Under the pieces are notes generated by a model. It was not told where the DNA came from and searched no databases. It was given only the letters and a program-made list of their open reading frames with translations. This document shows, piece by piece, positions 17,092 through 26,242 of a stretch of DNA of 64,000 bases. The DNA comes from Pseudomonas grimontii. Its GTDB lineage: Bacteria; Pseudomonadota; Gammaproteobacteria; Pseudomonadales; Pseudomonadaceae. Location: the NCBI RefSeq assembly GCF_007858185.1, contig NZ_VFES01000024.1, positions 1 to 64,000 on the forward strand. Direction: 5' to 3'. How positions within the stretch are numbered: position 1 is the stretch's first letter; each line of letters opens with the position of its first letter. A program made the position numbers and the translations under genes.

Positions 17092-19278
17092 ATGATGAAT
17101 TGGCTGCAAAGCAGCAGCGAAATGGCCGAGCGGGTGCGCCAGCATCACTGGGCCGATACACCTCTCGGCCCGCTGGAGCAGTGGCCGGACGTTTTGAAGA
17201 CCACGGTCGCGCTGTGCTTTGCCTCAAGCTTTCCCCAGGCTATTGTCTGGGGGCCGCAGTTGATCACCCTCTACAACGACGCGTTTATTCCGATCCTGGG
17301 CAATAAGCCCTATCCCCTCGGACGTCCCTTCAGCGAGATATGGAGCGAGGTGTGGGACGAGGTCAGCCCCATCGCCGACGCGGCGTTCCAAGGGCACGCC
17401 ACCTATATCGAAAACTTCCCCCTGGTGATTGAACGCGGCCAGGCGCGGGAACAGGCGTACTTCACCTTCTGCTACAGCCCGATTCGCGACCCCAAAGGCA
17501 AGGTGGTCGGTATGCTCGACACCGTCACTGAAACCACCGCGACGGTGTTCCTCGCCCGACGCCTGGCGGTACTGGACACCATCGGCAACGCAGTGGTCAA
17601 CGCCGCCGATGCCGAAGCCATCATGACCAGCACCACCCAACTGCTGGCCGAACACCTGCAGGTGAGCAATTGCGCCTACGCCGACATGGACGCCGATGAA
17701 GACGGCTTTACCATTCGCGACAATTGGACCGCCCCCGGTTCACCCAGCATCATTGGCCGCTACAGCCTGGCGGCGTTCGGCGAGAAGGCCGTCAAATGCC
17801 TGCGGGCCGGCGAGCCGCTGGTGATCCAGGACAATCTGCGCGAACTGCCGCCCGAAGAGTCCGCCAGCTTCCAGGCCCTGGGGGTGACCGCCACGATCTG
17901 CATGCCGCTGATCAAGAACGGGCGCCTGACCGCCCTGATGGCCGTCCACGACAAAACCGCGCGCCCCTGGTCACCGTACGACCTGGCCTTGCTGCGGGAA
18001 GTCACCGAGCGTTCCTGGGCCCATATCGAACGCGTGCGCGCCGATGCCGACGTACGTGAAGGCATGGCGGCGTATGCCGAGCTGAACACCACCCTGGAAC
18101 AACGCGTCGAAGAGCGCACCCTGGCGCTGGCCCAGGCCGAAGCCGCACTGCGCCAGTCGCAGAAACTCGAGGCCATCGGCCAATTGACCGGTGGCGTGGC
18201 CCATGACTTCAACAACCTGCTGACGATCATTCGCTCGTCAGTGGACTTTTTGCGTCAGCCAGGCCTGTCGGAAGACCGCCGCCAGCGCTACATGGGCGCC
18301 GTGGCAGATACGGTAGAGCGGGCCAGCAAGCTGACCAGCCAGTTGCTCGCCTTTGCTCGTCGCCAGCCGCTTAACCCGGAAGTCTTCGACGTGGGCCAGC
18401 GGGTGCAGAACATCGGCGAGATGCTCGAGAGCGTGACCGGTGCGCGTATTCGTGTGCATGTCGAGATGCCGCAGCGAGCCTGTTTCGCGCGTATCGATGC
18501 CAGCCAGTTCGAGACCGCACTGATCAACATCGCCCTCAATGCACGGGACGCGATGGAGGGCCAGGGCACCCTGACCCTGCGGGTCACCGGCGAGCAGCCG
18601 TTACCGCACATCCGCGGCGACGCCGGGTCACACAAAGCGTATATCGCCATTGCGCTCGCCGATACCGGCCCCGGTATTCCCGCCGAGACCGTCGAACGCA
18701 TTTTCGAACCGTTCTTTACGACCAAGGCGGTGGGTAAAGGCACCGGCCTGGGCCTGTCGCAAGTCTTCGGGTTTGTGAAGCAGTCCGGGGGCAATATCGA
18801 TGTGGCCAGCACGCCCGGTGAAGGCAGCGTGTTCACCTTGTATCTGCCCCAGGTCGAAGCCGAGGCATTGCTGCAACACAGCCCTCAGGAAACGCCGGCA
18901 TCGTCCCACGACACCACGCAGTGCCGAGTGCTGATCGTGGAGGACAACCTGGAAGTCGGGCGGTTTGCCAGCCAGATTCTTCAAGACCTGGGTTACCAGG
19001 CCACCTGGGCGACCGATGCCGAACAAGCCCTGATCCTCGTGGGCAATGATGGGATGGCCTTCGATGTGATTTTCTCGGACGTGGTCATGCCCGGCATCAC
19101 CGGTGTCGCCATGGCCAAGCTGCTGCGCCAGCGCCGGCCGGACCTGCCCGTGGTGTTGACCTCGGGCTACAGCGAAGAGCTGGCAGACAGCGGCTATGAG
19201 GGTTTCGAGTTCCTGCCCAAGCCTTACTCTGCCGAGCAGGTTTCGCGGGTATTGATCAAGGCCATGCTCAAGGATTGA
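17092..19278 (+). CDS. Hybrid sensor histidine kinase with GAF domain and receiver
   Basis: A soluble hybrid kinase of 728 aa with no membrane spans. In order: an N-terminal PAS-like region (about 1-150), a GAF domain (about 155-310), a coiled coil (325-355), a HisKA domain with phospho-accepting His371 in GGVAHDFNNLLT, and an HATPase domain (N box ALNARDAM at 481-488, G boxes DTGPGIP and GKGTGLGLS). The receiver domain (611-728) has phospho-acceptor Asp663 in SDVVMPG. Kinase and receiver residues look intact. No output regulator is adjacent, so the partner is unknown. Two ATGs in tandem (17092, 17095) could serve; the Shine-Dalgarno is weak. Confidence 0.9.
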   Translation: MMNWLQSSSEMAERVRQHHWADTPLGPLEQWPDVLKTTVALCFASSFPQAIVWGPQLITLYNDAFIPILGNKPYPLGRPFSEIWSEVWDEVSPIADAAFQGHATYIENFPLVIERGQAREQAYFTFCYSPIRDPKGKVVGMLDTVTETTATVFLARRLAVLDTIGNAVVNAADAEAIMTSTTQLLAEHLQVSNCAYADMDADEDGFTIRDNWTAPGSPSIIGRYSLAAFGEKAVKCLRAGEPLVIQDNLRELPPEESASFQALGVTATICMPLIKNGRLTALMAVHDKTARPWSPYDLALLREVTERSWAHIERVRADADVREGMAAYAELNTTLEQRVEERTLALAQAEAALRQSQKLEAIGQLTGGVAHDFNNLLTIIRSSVDFLRQPGLSEDRRQRYMGAVADTVERASKLTSQLLAFARRQPLNPEVFDVGQRVQNIGEMLESVTGARIRVHVEMPQRACFARIDASQFETALINIALNARDAMEGQGTLTLRVTGEQPLPHIRGDAGSHKAYIAIALADTGPGIPAETVERIFEPFFTTKAVGKGTGLGLSQVFGFVKQSGGNIDVASTPGEGSVFTLYLPQVEAEALLQHSPQETPASSHDTTQCRVLIVEDNLEVGRFASQILQDLGYQATWATDAEQALILVGNDGMAFDVIFSDVVMPGITGVAMAKLLRQRRPDLPVVLTSGYSEELADSGYEGFEFLPKPYSAEQVSRVLIKAMLKD

Positions 19279-19286
19279 GCAGCGCC

Positions 19287-20456
19287 CTACTCCTGCGCCA
19301 CGGCCACCTGGTTGCGGCCCAGCGCCTTGGCCCGGTAGAGCGCTTTGTCCGCGCTGTTCATCAGGCCGTGCAAGTCCTCATCCACGGCCTGGGTAAACGC
19401 CAGCCCAAGGCTGGCTGAAAGCCCCTTGACCGGCTCGGCGGCCAAGTCGGATATAGTCTTGATCAGACCCTCGGCAATATCCCGAGCGGTTTCCAACGAG
19501 GTATTGGGCAACAACACGGCAAACTCTTCGCCGCCCAAGCGACCATAGACATCGGCCTTGCGGAACGACGCACTGATCACCCCGCCAATCTGGCGCAATA
19601 CCTGATCGCCAGCCTGATGCCCGTAGGTGTCATTGATTTGCTTGAAGTGGTCCATGTCCATCATCAGCGCACACAGCGGCTGCTGGTTGTGACGGCATTG
19701 CGCGTACAGCAATTGGGCATGTTCGAAAAACGCCCGGCGGTTCATCAGGCCGGTCAGCTCATCGGTCTGTGCGGCACGGGTCGAGATGTTGTGGGCACGT
19801 TCCATTTGCCGGGTAAGGCGAAAGGCTTTTTCCAAAGCATCGGACAACTTGCGCGTGGCACTGACCACAAACGTGGAAAACACCAGGACCGCGATAGCGA
19901 TGCCCACCTGCATGGATGTCGGCTGGAACAGCAGCCACAGGGTGCACGGCAGCAGCACCAGGCCGATGGACACCAGGGTCATGTAGCGATAGGCCGAATA
20001 ACACGACACGGCGCTGACCGACATCCCCACGGTGAACAGCATGACCAGCGCCTGGGATAACCGATCATCCGTGGGCATCAGCGCGAATGCCCCTGCGCCC
20101 CAAATGGTCGCGGACAGCACCAGCGTGATCCAGTAACGGCGCTCCCAGCGGTCCGGCGTACGTTCGCTGTTGGGGCAGCGGAACCAGTCCAGGAACATCT
20201 TGACCCGCAGCAGCGACGACGCGCCCAGCAGCAGCAGCCACACCAGCATGAACGTGTGGTCGAAGCGCTCCCAGCACAGCCAGCAGAGCATGGCCGCCGC
20301 CATGTAGCTGCCGAAAATGGCCGTAAATGACTGGCGAAACAACTGGTGCAAACGGTCGGTTCGCACCTGCGCCTCTATAAAGCAATCCTGGTCCTGCTCA
20401 CGCTCAAGGCCATTCATGAAGTTCGCCTGATTCGACTGCCATGACAAAGGCGCCAT
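19287..20456 (-). CDS. Membrane-bound diguanylate cyclase (GGDEF)
   Basis: A protein of 389 aa predicted to make cyclic di-GMP. About six membrane spans fill residues 40-200; there is no recognisable sensor domain otherwise. The GGDEF domain (about 225-385) has the active GGEEF site near residue 309 and the inhibitory RxxD site (RKAD) exactly five residues before it, so product inhibition is expected. It ends 8 bp from the convergent hybrid kinase gene. ATG 20456 has AGGGTG upstream; an internal ATG (20417) is possible. Confidence 0.9.
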   Translation of the reverse strand: MAPLSWQSNQANFMNGLEREQDQDCFIEAQVRTDRLHQLFRQSFTAIFGSYMAAAMLCWLCWERFDHTFMLVWLLLLGASSLLRVKMFLDWFRCPNSERTPDRWERRYWITLVLSATIWGAGAFALMPTDDRLSQALVMLFTVGMSVSAVSCYSAYRYMTLVSIGLVLLPCTLWLLFQPTSMQVGIAIAVLVFSTFVVSATRKLSDALEKAFRLTRQMERAHNISTRAAQTDELTGLMNRRAFFEHAQLLYAQCRHNQQPLCALMMDMDHFKQINDTYGHQAGDQVLRQIGGVISASFRKADVYGRLGGEEFAVLLPNTSLETARDIAEGLIKTISDLAAEPVKGLSASLGLAFTQAVDEDLHGLMNSADKALYRAKALGRNQVAVAQE

Positions 20457-20507
20457 TGTGGCACCCTGCCACTAGCGTGGACAACTGAATCCAGCAGGGT
20501 AGAGCCT

Positions 20508-22745
20508 TTAACCCGCTTCGGGCCGCAAAATCAGCACCCCCAGCGGCGGCAGATTCAACGACAGCGACACCGGTTGCCCGTGGCGTGGCTCATCCTCGGT
20601 GAACACGCCACCGCCATTGCCGTAATTGGAACCCGCGTAGGTGTCTGCGTCGCTGTTGATCACCTCGCTCCAACGCCCGCCGAACGGTACGCCAACTTTG
20701 TAGGCCTCACGGGGCACCGGGGTAAAGTTGGCCACCACCAGCACCGGCTTGCCATCCTTGCTCCAGCGTAGCCAGGCGTAGACGCTGTTGATCGCGTCAT
20801 CGCCAATCAGCCATTGGAAGCCCTGGGGCGCATCGTCCTGCTCGTGCAGGGCCGGCTCCTCGCGGTACAGGCGGTTCAAGTCGCCGACCAGCTTTTGCAC
20901 GCCTTTGTGCTCGGCGTACTGCAGCAAGTACCAGTCCAACTGCTGGTCGTGATTCCACTCGCGCCACTGGCCGAATTCACAACCCATGAACAGCAGTTTC
21001 TTACCCGGATGCATCCACATGAACGCCAGGTAGGCGCGCAGGTTGGCGAATTTCTGCCAGCGGTCGCCGGGCATCTTGTCGATCAGCGAGTGCTTGCCGT
21101 GCACCACTTCATCGTGGGAAATCGGCAGGATGAAACGCTCGGACCACGCATACACGAGGCCGAAGCTCAGCTCGTTATGGTGATGGGCGCGGTAGACCGG
21201 GTCTTGCTGGATGTAATGCAGCGAATCGTGCATCCAGCCCATGTTCCATTTGTAGTTGAAGCCCAGGCCGCCCTGTTGGGTGGGCTGGCTGACGCCGGGC
21301 CAGGCGGTGGACTCTTCGGCGATCACCAGCGCGCCGGGGGCTTCCAGCGCCACCACGTCATTCAAGTGGCGCAGGAAGTCGATGGCTTCCAGGTTCTCGC
21401 GACCGCCATGGCGGTTCGGCACCCATTCGCCGGCCTTGCGCGAGTAGTCGCGGTACAGCATCGACGCCACGGCATCCACGCGCAGGCCGTCAATGTGGAA
21501 GTGTTTGAGCCAATGCAGCGCCGAGGCCAGCATGAAGCCATGGACCTCAGTGCGGCCCAGGTTGTAGATCAGCGTGTCCCAATCCTGGTGGAAGCCTTCC
21601 AGCGGGTTGGCATATTCGTACAACGCAGTGCCGTCGAATTGCGCCAGGCCGTGGGTATCGGTGGGGAAATGCGCCGGCACCCAGTCGAGGATCACGCCGA
21701 TGTTGGCCTGATGGAGCGCGTTGATGAAATAGGCGAAATCCTCCGGCGAGCCAAAGCGCGCAGTCGGGGCGAATTGCGACAGCGCCTGGTAACCCCACGA
21801 ACCGCCGAACGGGTGTTCCATGATCGGCATCAGTTCAACGTGGGTGAAGCCCAGTTGCTGCACATACGGCACCAACCGCTGCGCCAGCTCGCGCCAGTTG
21901 TATTGGCGCGCCACTTCGCCCGCCTCGTCCAGCTCGCACTGCCAGGAGCCCACATGCAGCTCGTAGATCGACAAAGGCGCCGTGGTCTTCTGCCGCTCGA
22001 CCCGCGATTGCATCCACTCATGGTCCTGCCAGTCCACCTGCAACGGCGCGGCGACTTTCGAGGCGGTGTCGGGTGGCAGCTGGGTCGCCAGTGCCATGGG
22101 GTCGGCCTTGAGAGGCAGAATGCCATTGGCGCCGAGAATTTCGTACTTGTAGGCGGCGCCAGGTTGCAGGCGCGGAATGAAGATTTCCCACACGCCCGAC
22201 GGATGCCGCAGGCGCATCGGGTGGCGGCGGCCGTCCCAGATATTGAAGTCCCCCACAACAGAGACCCGCCGCGCATTCGGCGCCCAAACGGCAAAACGCA
22301 CGCCGTCTACGCCATCGACACTGGTCACCTGGGCCCCCAGGCAACTGCTGAGGTCGCGGTGATTGCCTTCGGCAAACAGATACAGGTCCATCTCACCCAG
22401 CAACAATTGCTGGAAGCTGTAAGGGTCTTCGGTGATCTGCTCACCGCCGGCCCACTGGATTTTCAGCTCGTACGCCTGGCGGGTGTTGAACTGCCCGACG
22501 AACAGACCCGGCACTTGGGTCGCATCCAGGCTGCCGATCTGTTCGCCGCCATCGCGGCTCAGCACCTGGACGCTCAAGGCTTCCGGTAGGAACGCGCGGA
22601 TAAATTGCCCGCCCTGCTCGTCATCGTGTGGCCCGAGAATGGAAAACGGGTCGTGGTGCTCGGCGCGCACCAGCGCTTCGACGTCCTTGGACGCCGGCAT
22701 GGCTGTCAACTTCGGTTGCAGCGGTTCTTTATTCGTAAAGCTCAT
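20508..22745 (-). CDS. glgB: 1,4-alpha-glucan branching enzyme
   Basis: It introduces alpha-1,6 branches into linear alpha-glucan. At 745 aa it has the usual size: an N-terminal glycogen-branching module, CBM48 (about 130-230, with VRFAVWAPNARRVSVVGDFN), the GH13 catalytic barrel with nucleophile Asp near residue 423 (GLRVDAVASM) and acid Glu near 476 (AEESTAW), and the C-terminal beta domain. The conserved HDEVVHGK segment is present. Its ATG overlaps the treS/maltokinase stop by four bases (ATGA), indicating translational coupling as the last gene of the glgE operon. Confidence 0.95.
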   Translation of the reverse strand: MSFTNKEPLQPKLTAMPASKDVEALVRAEHHDPFSILGPHDDEQGGQFIRAFLPEALSVQVLSRDGGEQIGSLDATQVPGLFVGQFNTRQAYELKIQWAGGEQITEDPYSFQQLLLGEMDLYLFAEGNHRDLSSCLGAQVTSVDGVDGVRFAVWAPNARRVSVVGDFNIWDGRRHPMRLRHPSGVWEIFIPRLQPGAAYKYEILGANGILPLKADPMALATQLPPDTASKVAAPLQVDWQDHEWMQSRVERQKTTAPLSIYELHVGSWQCELDEAGEVARQYNWRELAQRLVPYVQQLGFTHVELMPIMEHPFGGSWGYQALSQFAPTARFGSPEDFAYFINALHQANIGVILDWVPAHFPTDTHGLAQFDGTALYEYANPLEGFHQDWDTLIYNLGRTEVHGFMLASALHWLKHFHIDGLRVDAVASMLYRDYSRKAGEWVPNRHGGRENLEAIDFLRHLNDVVALEAPGALVIAEESTAWPGVSQPTQQGGLGFNYKWNMGWMHDSLHYIQQDPVYRAHHHNELSFGLVYAWSERFILPISHDEVVHGKHSLIDKMPGDRWQKFANLRAYLAFMWMHPGKKLLFMGCEFGQWREWNHDQQLDWYLLQYAEHKGVQKLVGDLNRLYREEPALHEQDDAPQGFQWLIGDDAINSVYAWLRWSKDGKPVLVVANFTPVPREAYKVGVPFGGRWSEVINSDADTYAGSNYGNGGGVFTEDEPRHGQPVSLSLNLPPLGVLILRPEAG

Positions 22746-25700
22746 GACGTCTCCCCACCGCGTGCAGTGTTCGATTTAGGTTTAATCCCGCTCAACAACC
22801 CGTGCAAGCCCTGTAGAGGCACCGGCAACCAGGTCGGACGGTTTTCCGCTTCATACGCCACTTCATACGCGGCCTTCTCCAGGCTGAACAACGTCAGCGC
22901 GGCGTCCTGGCCCTTGGCATCCTGCCAGTCATGCGCCAGTGTAGACGCAGCGGCCTGATAAGCCTGGATAAATGCCTGGCGGGCCTCTTTCAGGTAGCGA
23001 TCCGTCACGCGTCTGCGCGCCTGGTCCGCTTCGGGCGAGTGATCCACTCCTTGTACGTTCAAGGCCATGGCCGCCGCGTAATCAAAGGAACGCAGCACGC
23101 CACTCACATCTTTATACGGGCTGTGCTTGCCGCGTCGTTCATGCAACGGCCGCGCCGGTTCGCCTTCAAAGTCGATCAAGTAGGCATCGCCCTTCACCAC
23201 CAGCACCTGGCCCAGGTGCAAGTCACCGTGGACCCGAATGCGCAGGCCGCCCAGCGTGGCCTTCGCCAGACTTTGTACATAAGTGGCGATGGCTTTTTCC
23301 TGGGCCAGCAATTCACTGACCAGCGCCTGATCGGCAGGGTTCAATTGGCTTTGATGCAGCTTGAGCAATTGCAGGGCGCGCTGAATCTGCGCCCCGACGT
23401 CCTTGGCCCAGGCTTGGGTGTCCTTGGCGGTGGTGAGCTCGGGCTTGAAGTCGTTGTGGGTGGTTTTGGCCCCCAGCACCCCGTGCATCTCACCCAGGCG
23501 CCGGCCGAGCAGCCCGGCGAAGTCCGCCAGCTCGCCCAGTGCGTTGTAATGCTGTTCCTGTTCAGAGATGGCTTCGGCCAGCTCGTCGCGAATGGCGCGC
23601 TCCAGGTTGTTCTGGGTCCAGGCCCATGCATCGCCCTGGTTGCTCAAATAGCCTTGGGCAATCATCAACAGGTTGTCCTGGCCTGCCCCATCATGGCGAA
23701 TCATCGAGCCCATCAGCGGCGAGATATTCGGGTAACCCGCGGCCGTCAGGTAGGCGCTCATCTCCAGTTCCGGGTGCACCCCTGCACTGACTTTGCGGAT
23801 CAGCTTGAGCACCAGGCTCTCGCCGACCACCACCGAGCTGTTGGACTGCTCGGCCGACAAATAGCGCACCTGGGACTCGTCGGTCAGTTGCAGCTTGGCC
23901 AGGTGAGGCGTGGCCTCAAAGCGCAGATCGCCTTCGCTGGTATTCAATACCGTGCCGGCCTGCAAGCCTTGGATCACCGCGCGGACAAAGTGCTCCAGGC
24001 TGAAGGCATCCGTCACCAACCCCACCTGACGCACCCGCCGGACGCGGGCCAGGGCCAACTGCTGTGGCAAGGCGCTGGTGAACTGGTCTTCGCCGAGGAA
24101 GCCGAACGGCAGCTGATAGCGACTGACCTGGCCGCCGCTGCTCACGTCAATTTCGCTGAGCAGCACCGGATGCTCGGCGTCGCCAAACCGCACGCCATAG
24201 GCGATGTGCACGCTGTCGATCGCCGTGTCCTTACCGGCGAACCAGCGGCGCTTCGGCAGCCACGCCGGCAGCGAGGTGTGTTGAAGGGTGGTGCGGCACG
24301 GCTCGTCGAGCAGCTCTTCCATGCGTTTTTTCAGGACCAGGGTGGTGAAGTCCGGCATGCTTTGCGCCGGTTCCACATGCCAGCTGGGCATCTGGTTTTC
24401 CGCCGCCAGCACGAACCAATAGAAGCCATACGGCGCCAGGGTCAGCAGGAAATTCAGCTGGCCGATGGGCGGGAACGCATTACCGCCGAGCATCTCGACC
24501 GGGACCATGCCGGCAAAGGCCGACAGGTCCAGTTCGGCAGCCTGGGCACTGCGCGAGACGTTGGCCACGCACAGGATGATTTCGGTGCGCCCGTCTTCGC
24601 CGGTGAACTCACGGGTATACGCCAGGATGCGGCGGTTGCTCGGCGAGAGCATCTTCAGGCTGCCACGCCCAAACGCCTTGGACTGCTTGCGCACAGCCAG
24701 CATGCGGCGCGTCCAGTTCAGCAGCGAGTGCGGGTCCTGGGCCTGGGTTTCGACGTTGACCGACAGGTAGCCGTATTGCGGGTCCATGATCGGTGGCAGC
24801 ACCAGGCTGGCCGGGTCGGCACGCGAGAAACCGCCGTTGCGGTCGATGGACCATTGCATCGGCGTGCGCACCCCATCACGGTCGCCGAGGTAGATGTTGT
24901 CGCCCATGCCGATTTCATCGCCGTAATACAGGGTCGGCGTGCCGGGCATCGACAGCAGCAGGCTGTTGAGCAGCTCGACACGGCGGCGGTCACGCTCCAT
25001 CAGCGGCGCCAGGCGCCGACGAATGCCGAGGTTGATGCGCGCGCGGCGGTCAGCCGCGTAGTAGTTCCACAGGTAGTCGCGCTCTTTGTCGGTGACCATT
25101 TCCAGCGTCAGCTCATCGTGGTTGCGCAGGAAGATCGCCCACTGGCAGTTGGCGGGAATTTCCGGGGTCTGGCGCAGAATATCGGTGATGGGGAAGCGAT
25201 CTTCCTGGGCCAGCGCCATGTACATGCGCGGCATCAGCGGGAAGTGGAACGCCATGTGGCATTCGTCGCCGTCATCGCCCTTGCGGTCACCGAAATACAG
25301 CTGGGTGTCTTCCGGCCACTGGTTGGCTTCGGCCAACAGCATGCGGTCGGGGTAATGGGCATCGATCTCGGCGCGAATCTGTTTGAGAACGTCGTGGGTT
25401 TCCGGCAGGTTTTCATTGTTGGTGCCATCGCGTTCGATCAGGTACGGGATGGCGTCCAGGCGCAGGCCGTCGATGCCCATGTCCAGCCAGTAGCGCATTA
25501 CCGACAGCACGGCTTTCATCACCTGCGGATTGTCGAAGTTGAGGTCCGGCTGGTGGGAATAGAAACGGTGCCAGAAGTACTGGCCGGCGACCGGGTCCCA
25601 GGTCCAGTTGGACTTTTCGGTGTCGAGGAAAATAATCCGCGTGCCGTCGTATTTCTGGTCGTCATCGGACCACACGTAAAAGTCCCGCGCCGCCGAACCC

Positions 25701-26089
25701 GGCTTGGCCTTGCGCGCGCGCTGGAACCAGGGGTGCTGGTCGGAGGTATGGTTGATCACCAGCTCGGTGATCACGCGCAGCCCGCGCTTGTGGGCTTCGG
25801 CGATAAAGCGCCTGGCATCGGCCATGGTTCCGTAGTCGCTGTGCACGCCACGGTATTCGGCGATGTCATAGCCGTCATCACGGCGTGGCGAGGGGTAGAA
25901 CGGCAGCAGCCAGATGGTGTTGACGCCCAGGTCGGCGATGTAATCGAGCTTGGCGATCAGGCCGGGAAAGTCACCGATACCGTCGTTATTGGAGTCGAAA
26001 TAGGATTTGACATGAACCTGGTAGATCACCGCGTCCTTGTACCAGAGCGGGTCTTTGATGAAGGTGGCAGCCTTGGGTTTCTTCGCCAT
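22742..26089 (-). CDS. treS: Trehalose synthase/maltokinase fusion (TreS-Mak)
   Basis: A bifunctional protein of 1115 aa. The N-terminal GH13 part (1-~550) interconverts trehalose and maltose: LVINHTSDQHPWF, nucleophile Asp near 211 in GLRLDAIPYL, acid Glu near 254 in LAEANQW, and RNHDELTLE. The C-terminal part (~600-1115) is a maltokinase of aminoglycoside-phosphotransferase fold, with HGDLHLGQVL near residue 954 and the metal-binding YLIDFEGEP. Together they convert trehalose to maltose 1-phosphate, the GlgE substrate. AGGAG precedes the ATG. A REP doublet lies between this gene and glgE. Confidence 0.95.
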   Translation of the reverse strand: MAKKPKAATFIKDPLWYKDAVIYQVHVKSYFDSNNDGIGDFPGLIAKLDYIADLGVNTIWLLPFYPSPRRDDGYDIAEYRGVHSDYGTMADARRFIAEAHKRGLRVITELVINHTSDQHPWFQRARKAKPGSAARDFYVWSDDDQKYDGTRIIFLDTEKSNWTWDPVAGQYFWHRFYSHQPDLNFDNPQVMKAVLSVMRYWLDMGIDGLRLDAIPYLIERDGTNNENLPETHDVLKQIRAEIDAHYPDRMLLAEANQWPEDTQLYFGDRKGDDGDECHMAFHFPLMPRMYMALAQEDRFPITDILRQTPEIPANCQWAIFLRNHDELTLEMVTDKERDYLWNYYAADRRARINLGIRRRLAPLMERDRRRVELLNSLLLSMPGTPTLYYGDEIGMGDNIYLGDRDGVRTPMQWSIDRNGGFSRADPASLVLPPIMDPQYGYLSVNVETQAQDPHSLLNWTRRMLAVRKQSKAFGRGSLKMLSPSNRRILAYTREFTGEDGRTEIILCVANVSRSAQAAELDLSAFAGMVPVEMLGGNAFPPIGQLNFLLTLAPYGFYWFVLAAENQMPSWHVEPAQSMPDFTTLVLKKRMEELLDEPCRTTLQHTSLPAWLPKRRWFAGKDTAIDSVHIAYGVRFGDAEHPVLLSEIDVSSGGQVSRYQLPFGFLGEDQFTSALPQQLALARVRRVRQVGLVTDAFSLEHFVRAVIQGLQAGTVLNTSEGDLRFEATPHLAKLQLTDESQVRYLSAEQSNSSVVVGESLVLKLIRKVSAGVHPELEMSAYLTAAGYPNISPLMGSMIRHDGAGQDNLLMIAQGYLSNQGDAWAWTQNNLERAIRDELAEAISEQEQHYNALGELADFAGLLGRRLGEMHGVLGAKTTHNDFKPELTTAKDTQAWAKDVGAQIQRALQLLKLHQSQLNPADQALVSELLAQEKAIATYVQSLAKATLGGLRIRVHGDLHLGQVLVVKGDAYLIDFEGEPARPLHERRGKHSPYKDVSGVLRSFDYAAAMALNVQGVDHSPEADQARRRVTDRYLKEARQAFIQAYQAAASTLAHDWQDAKGQDAALTLFSLEKAAYEVAYEAENRPTWLPVPLQGLHGLLSGIKPKSNTARGGETS

Positions 26090-26135
26090 TGGAAACTCCT
26101 GAAATACTCAAATTCTTGCAAACTGAACTCGGTCA

Positions 26136-26225
26136 ATGTGGGAGGGGGCTTGCCCCCGATAGCGGTCGTTCAGTTGGATACTCGATGGCTGAAACATCGC
26201 TATCGGGGGCAAGCCCCCTCCCACA
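26136..26225. repeat. REP-type inverted repeat between glgE and treS
   Basis: Same family as the copy at 487: arms TGTGGGAGGGGGCTTGCCCC and its complement, ~37 bp each, around a short loop. It lies in the 153-bp gap inside the glgE-treS-glgB gene run, where it could lower downstream expression or stabilise the glgE message. Confidence 0.9.
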
Positions 26226-26242
26226 GTTGATCTGCGCAAGAC

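Noticed and set aside
22931..26230. 1099-codon frame antisense to treS
   Set aside because: Same GC-skew artefact; the minus-strand protein has full catalytic motifs and the antisense product has none.
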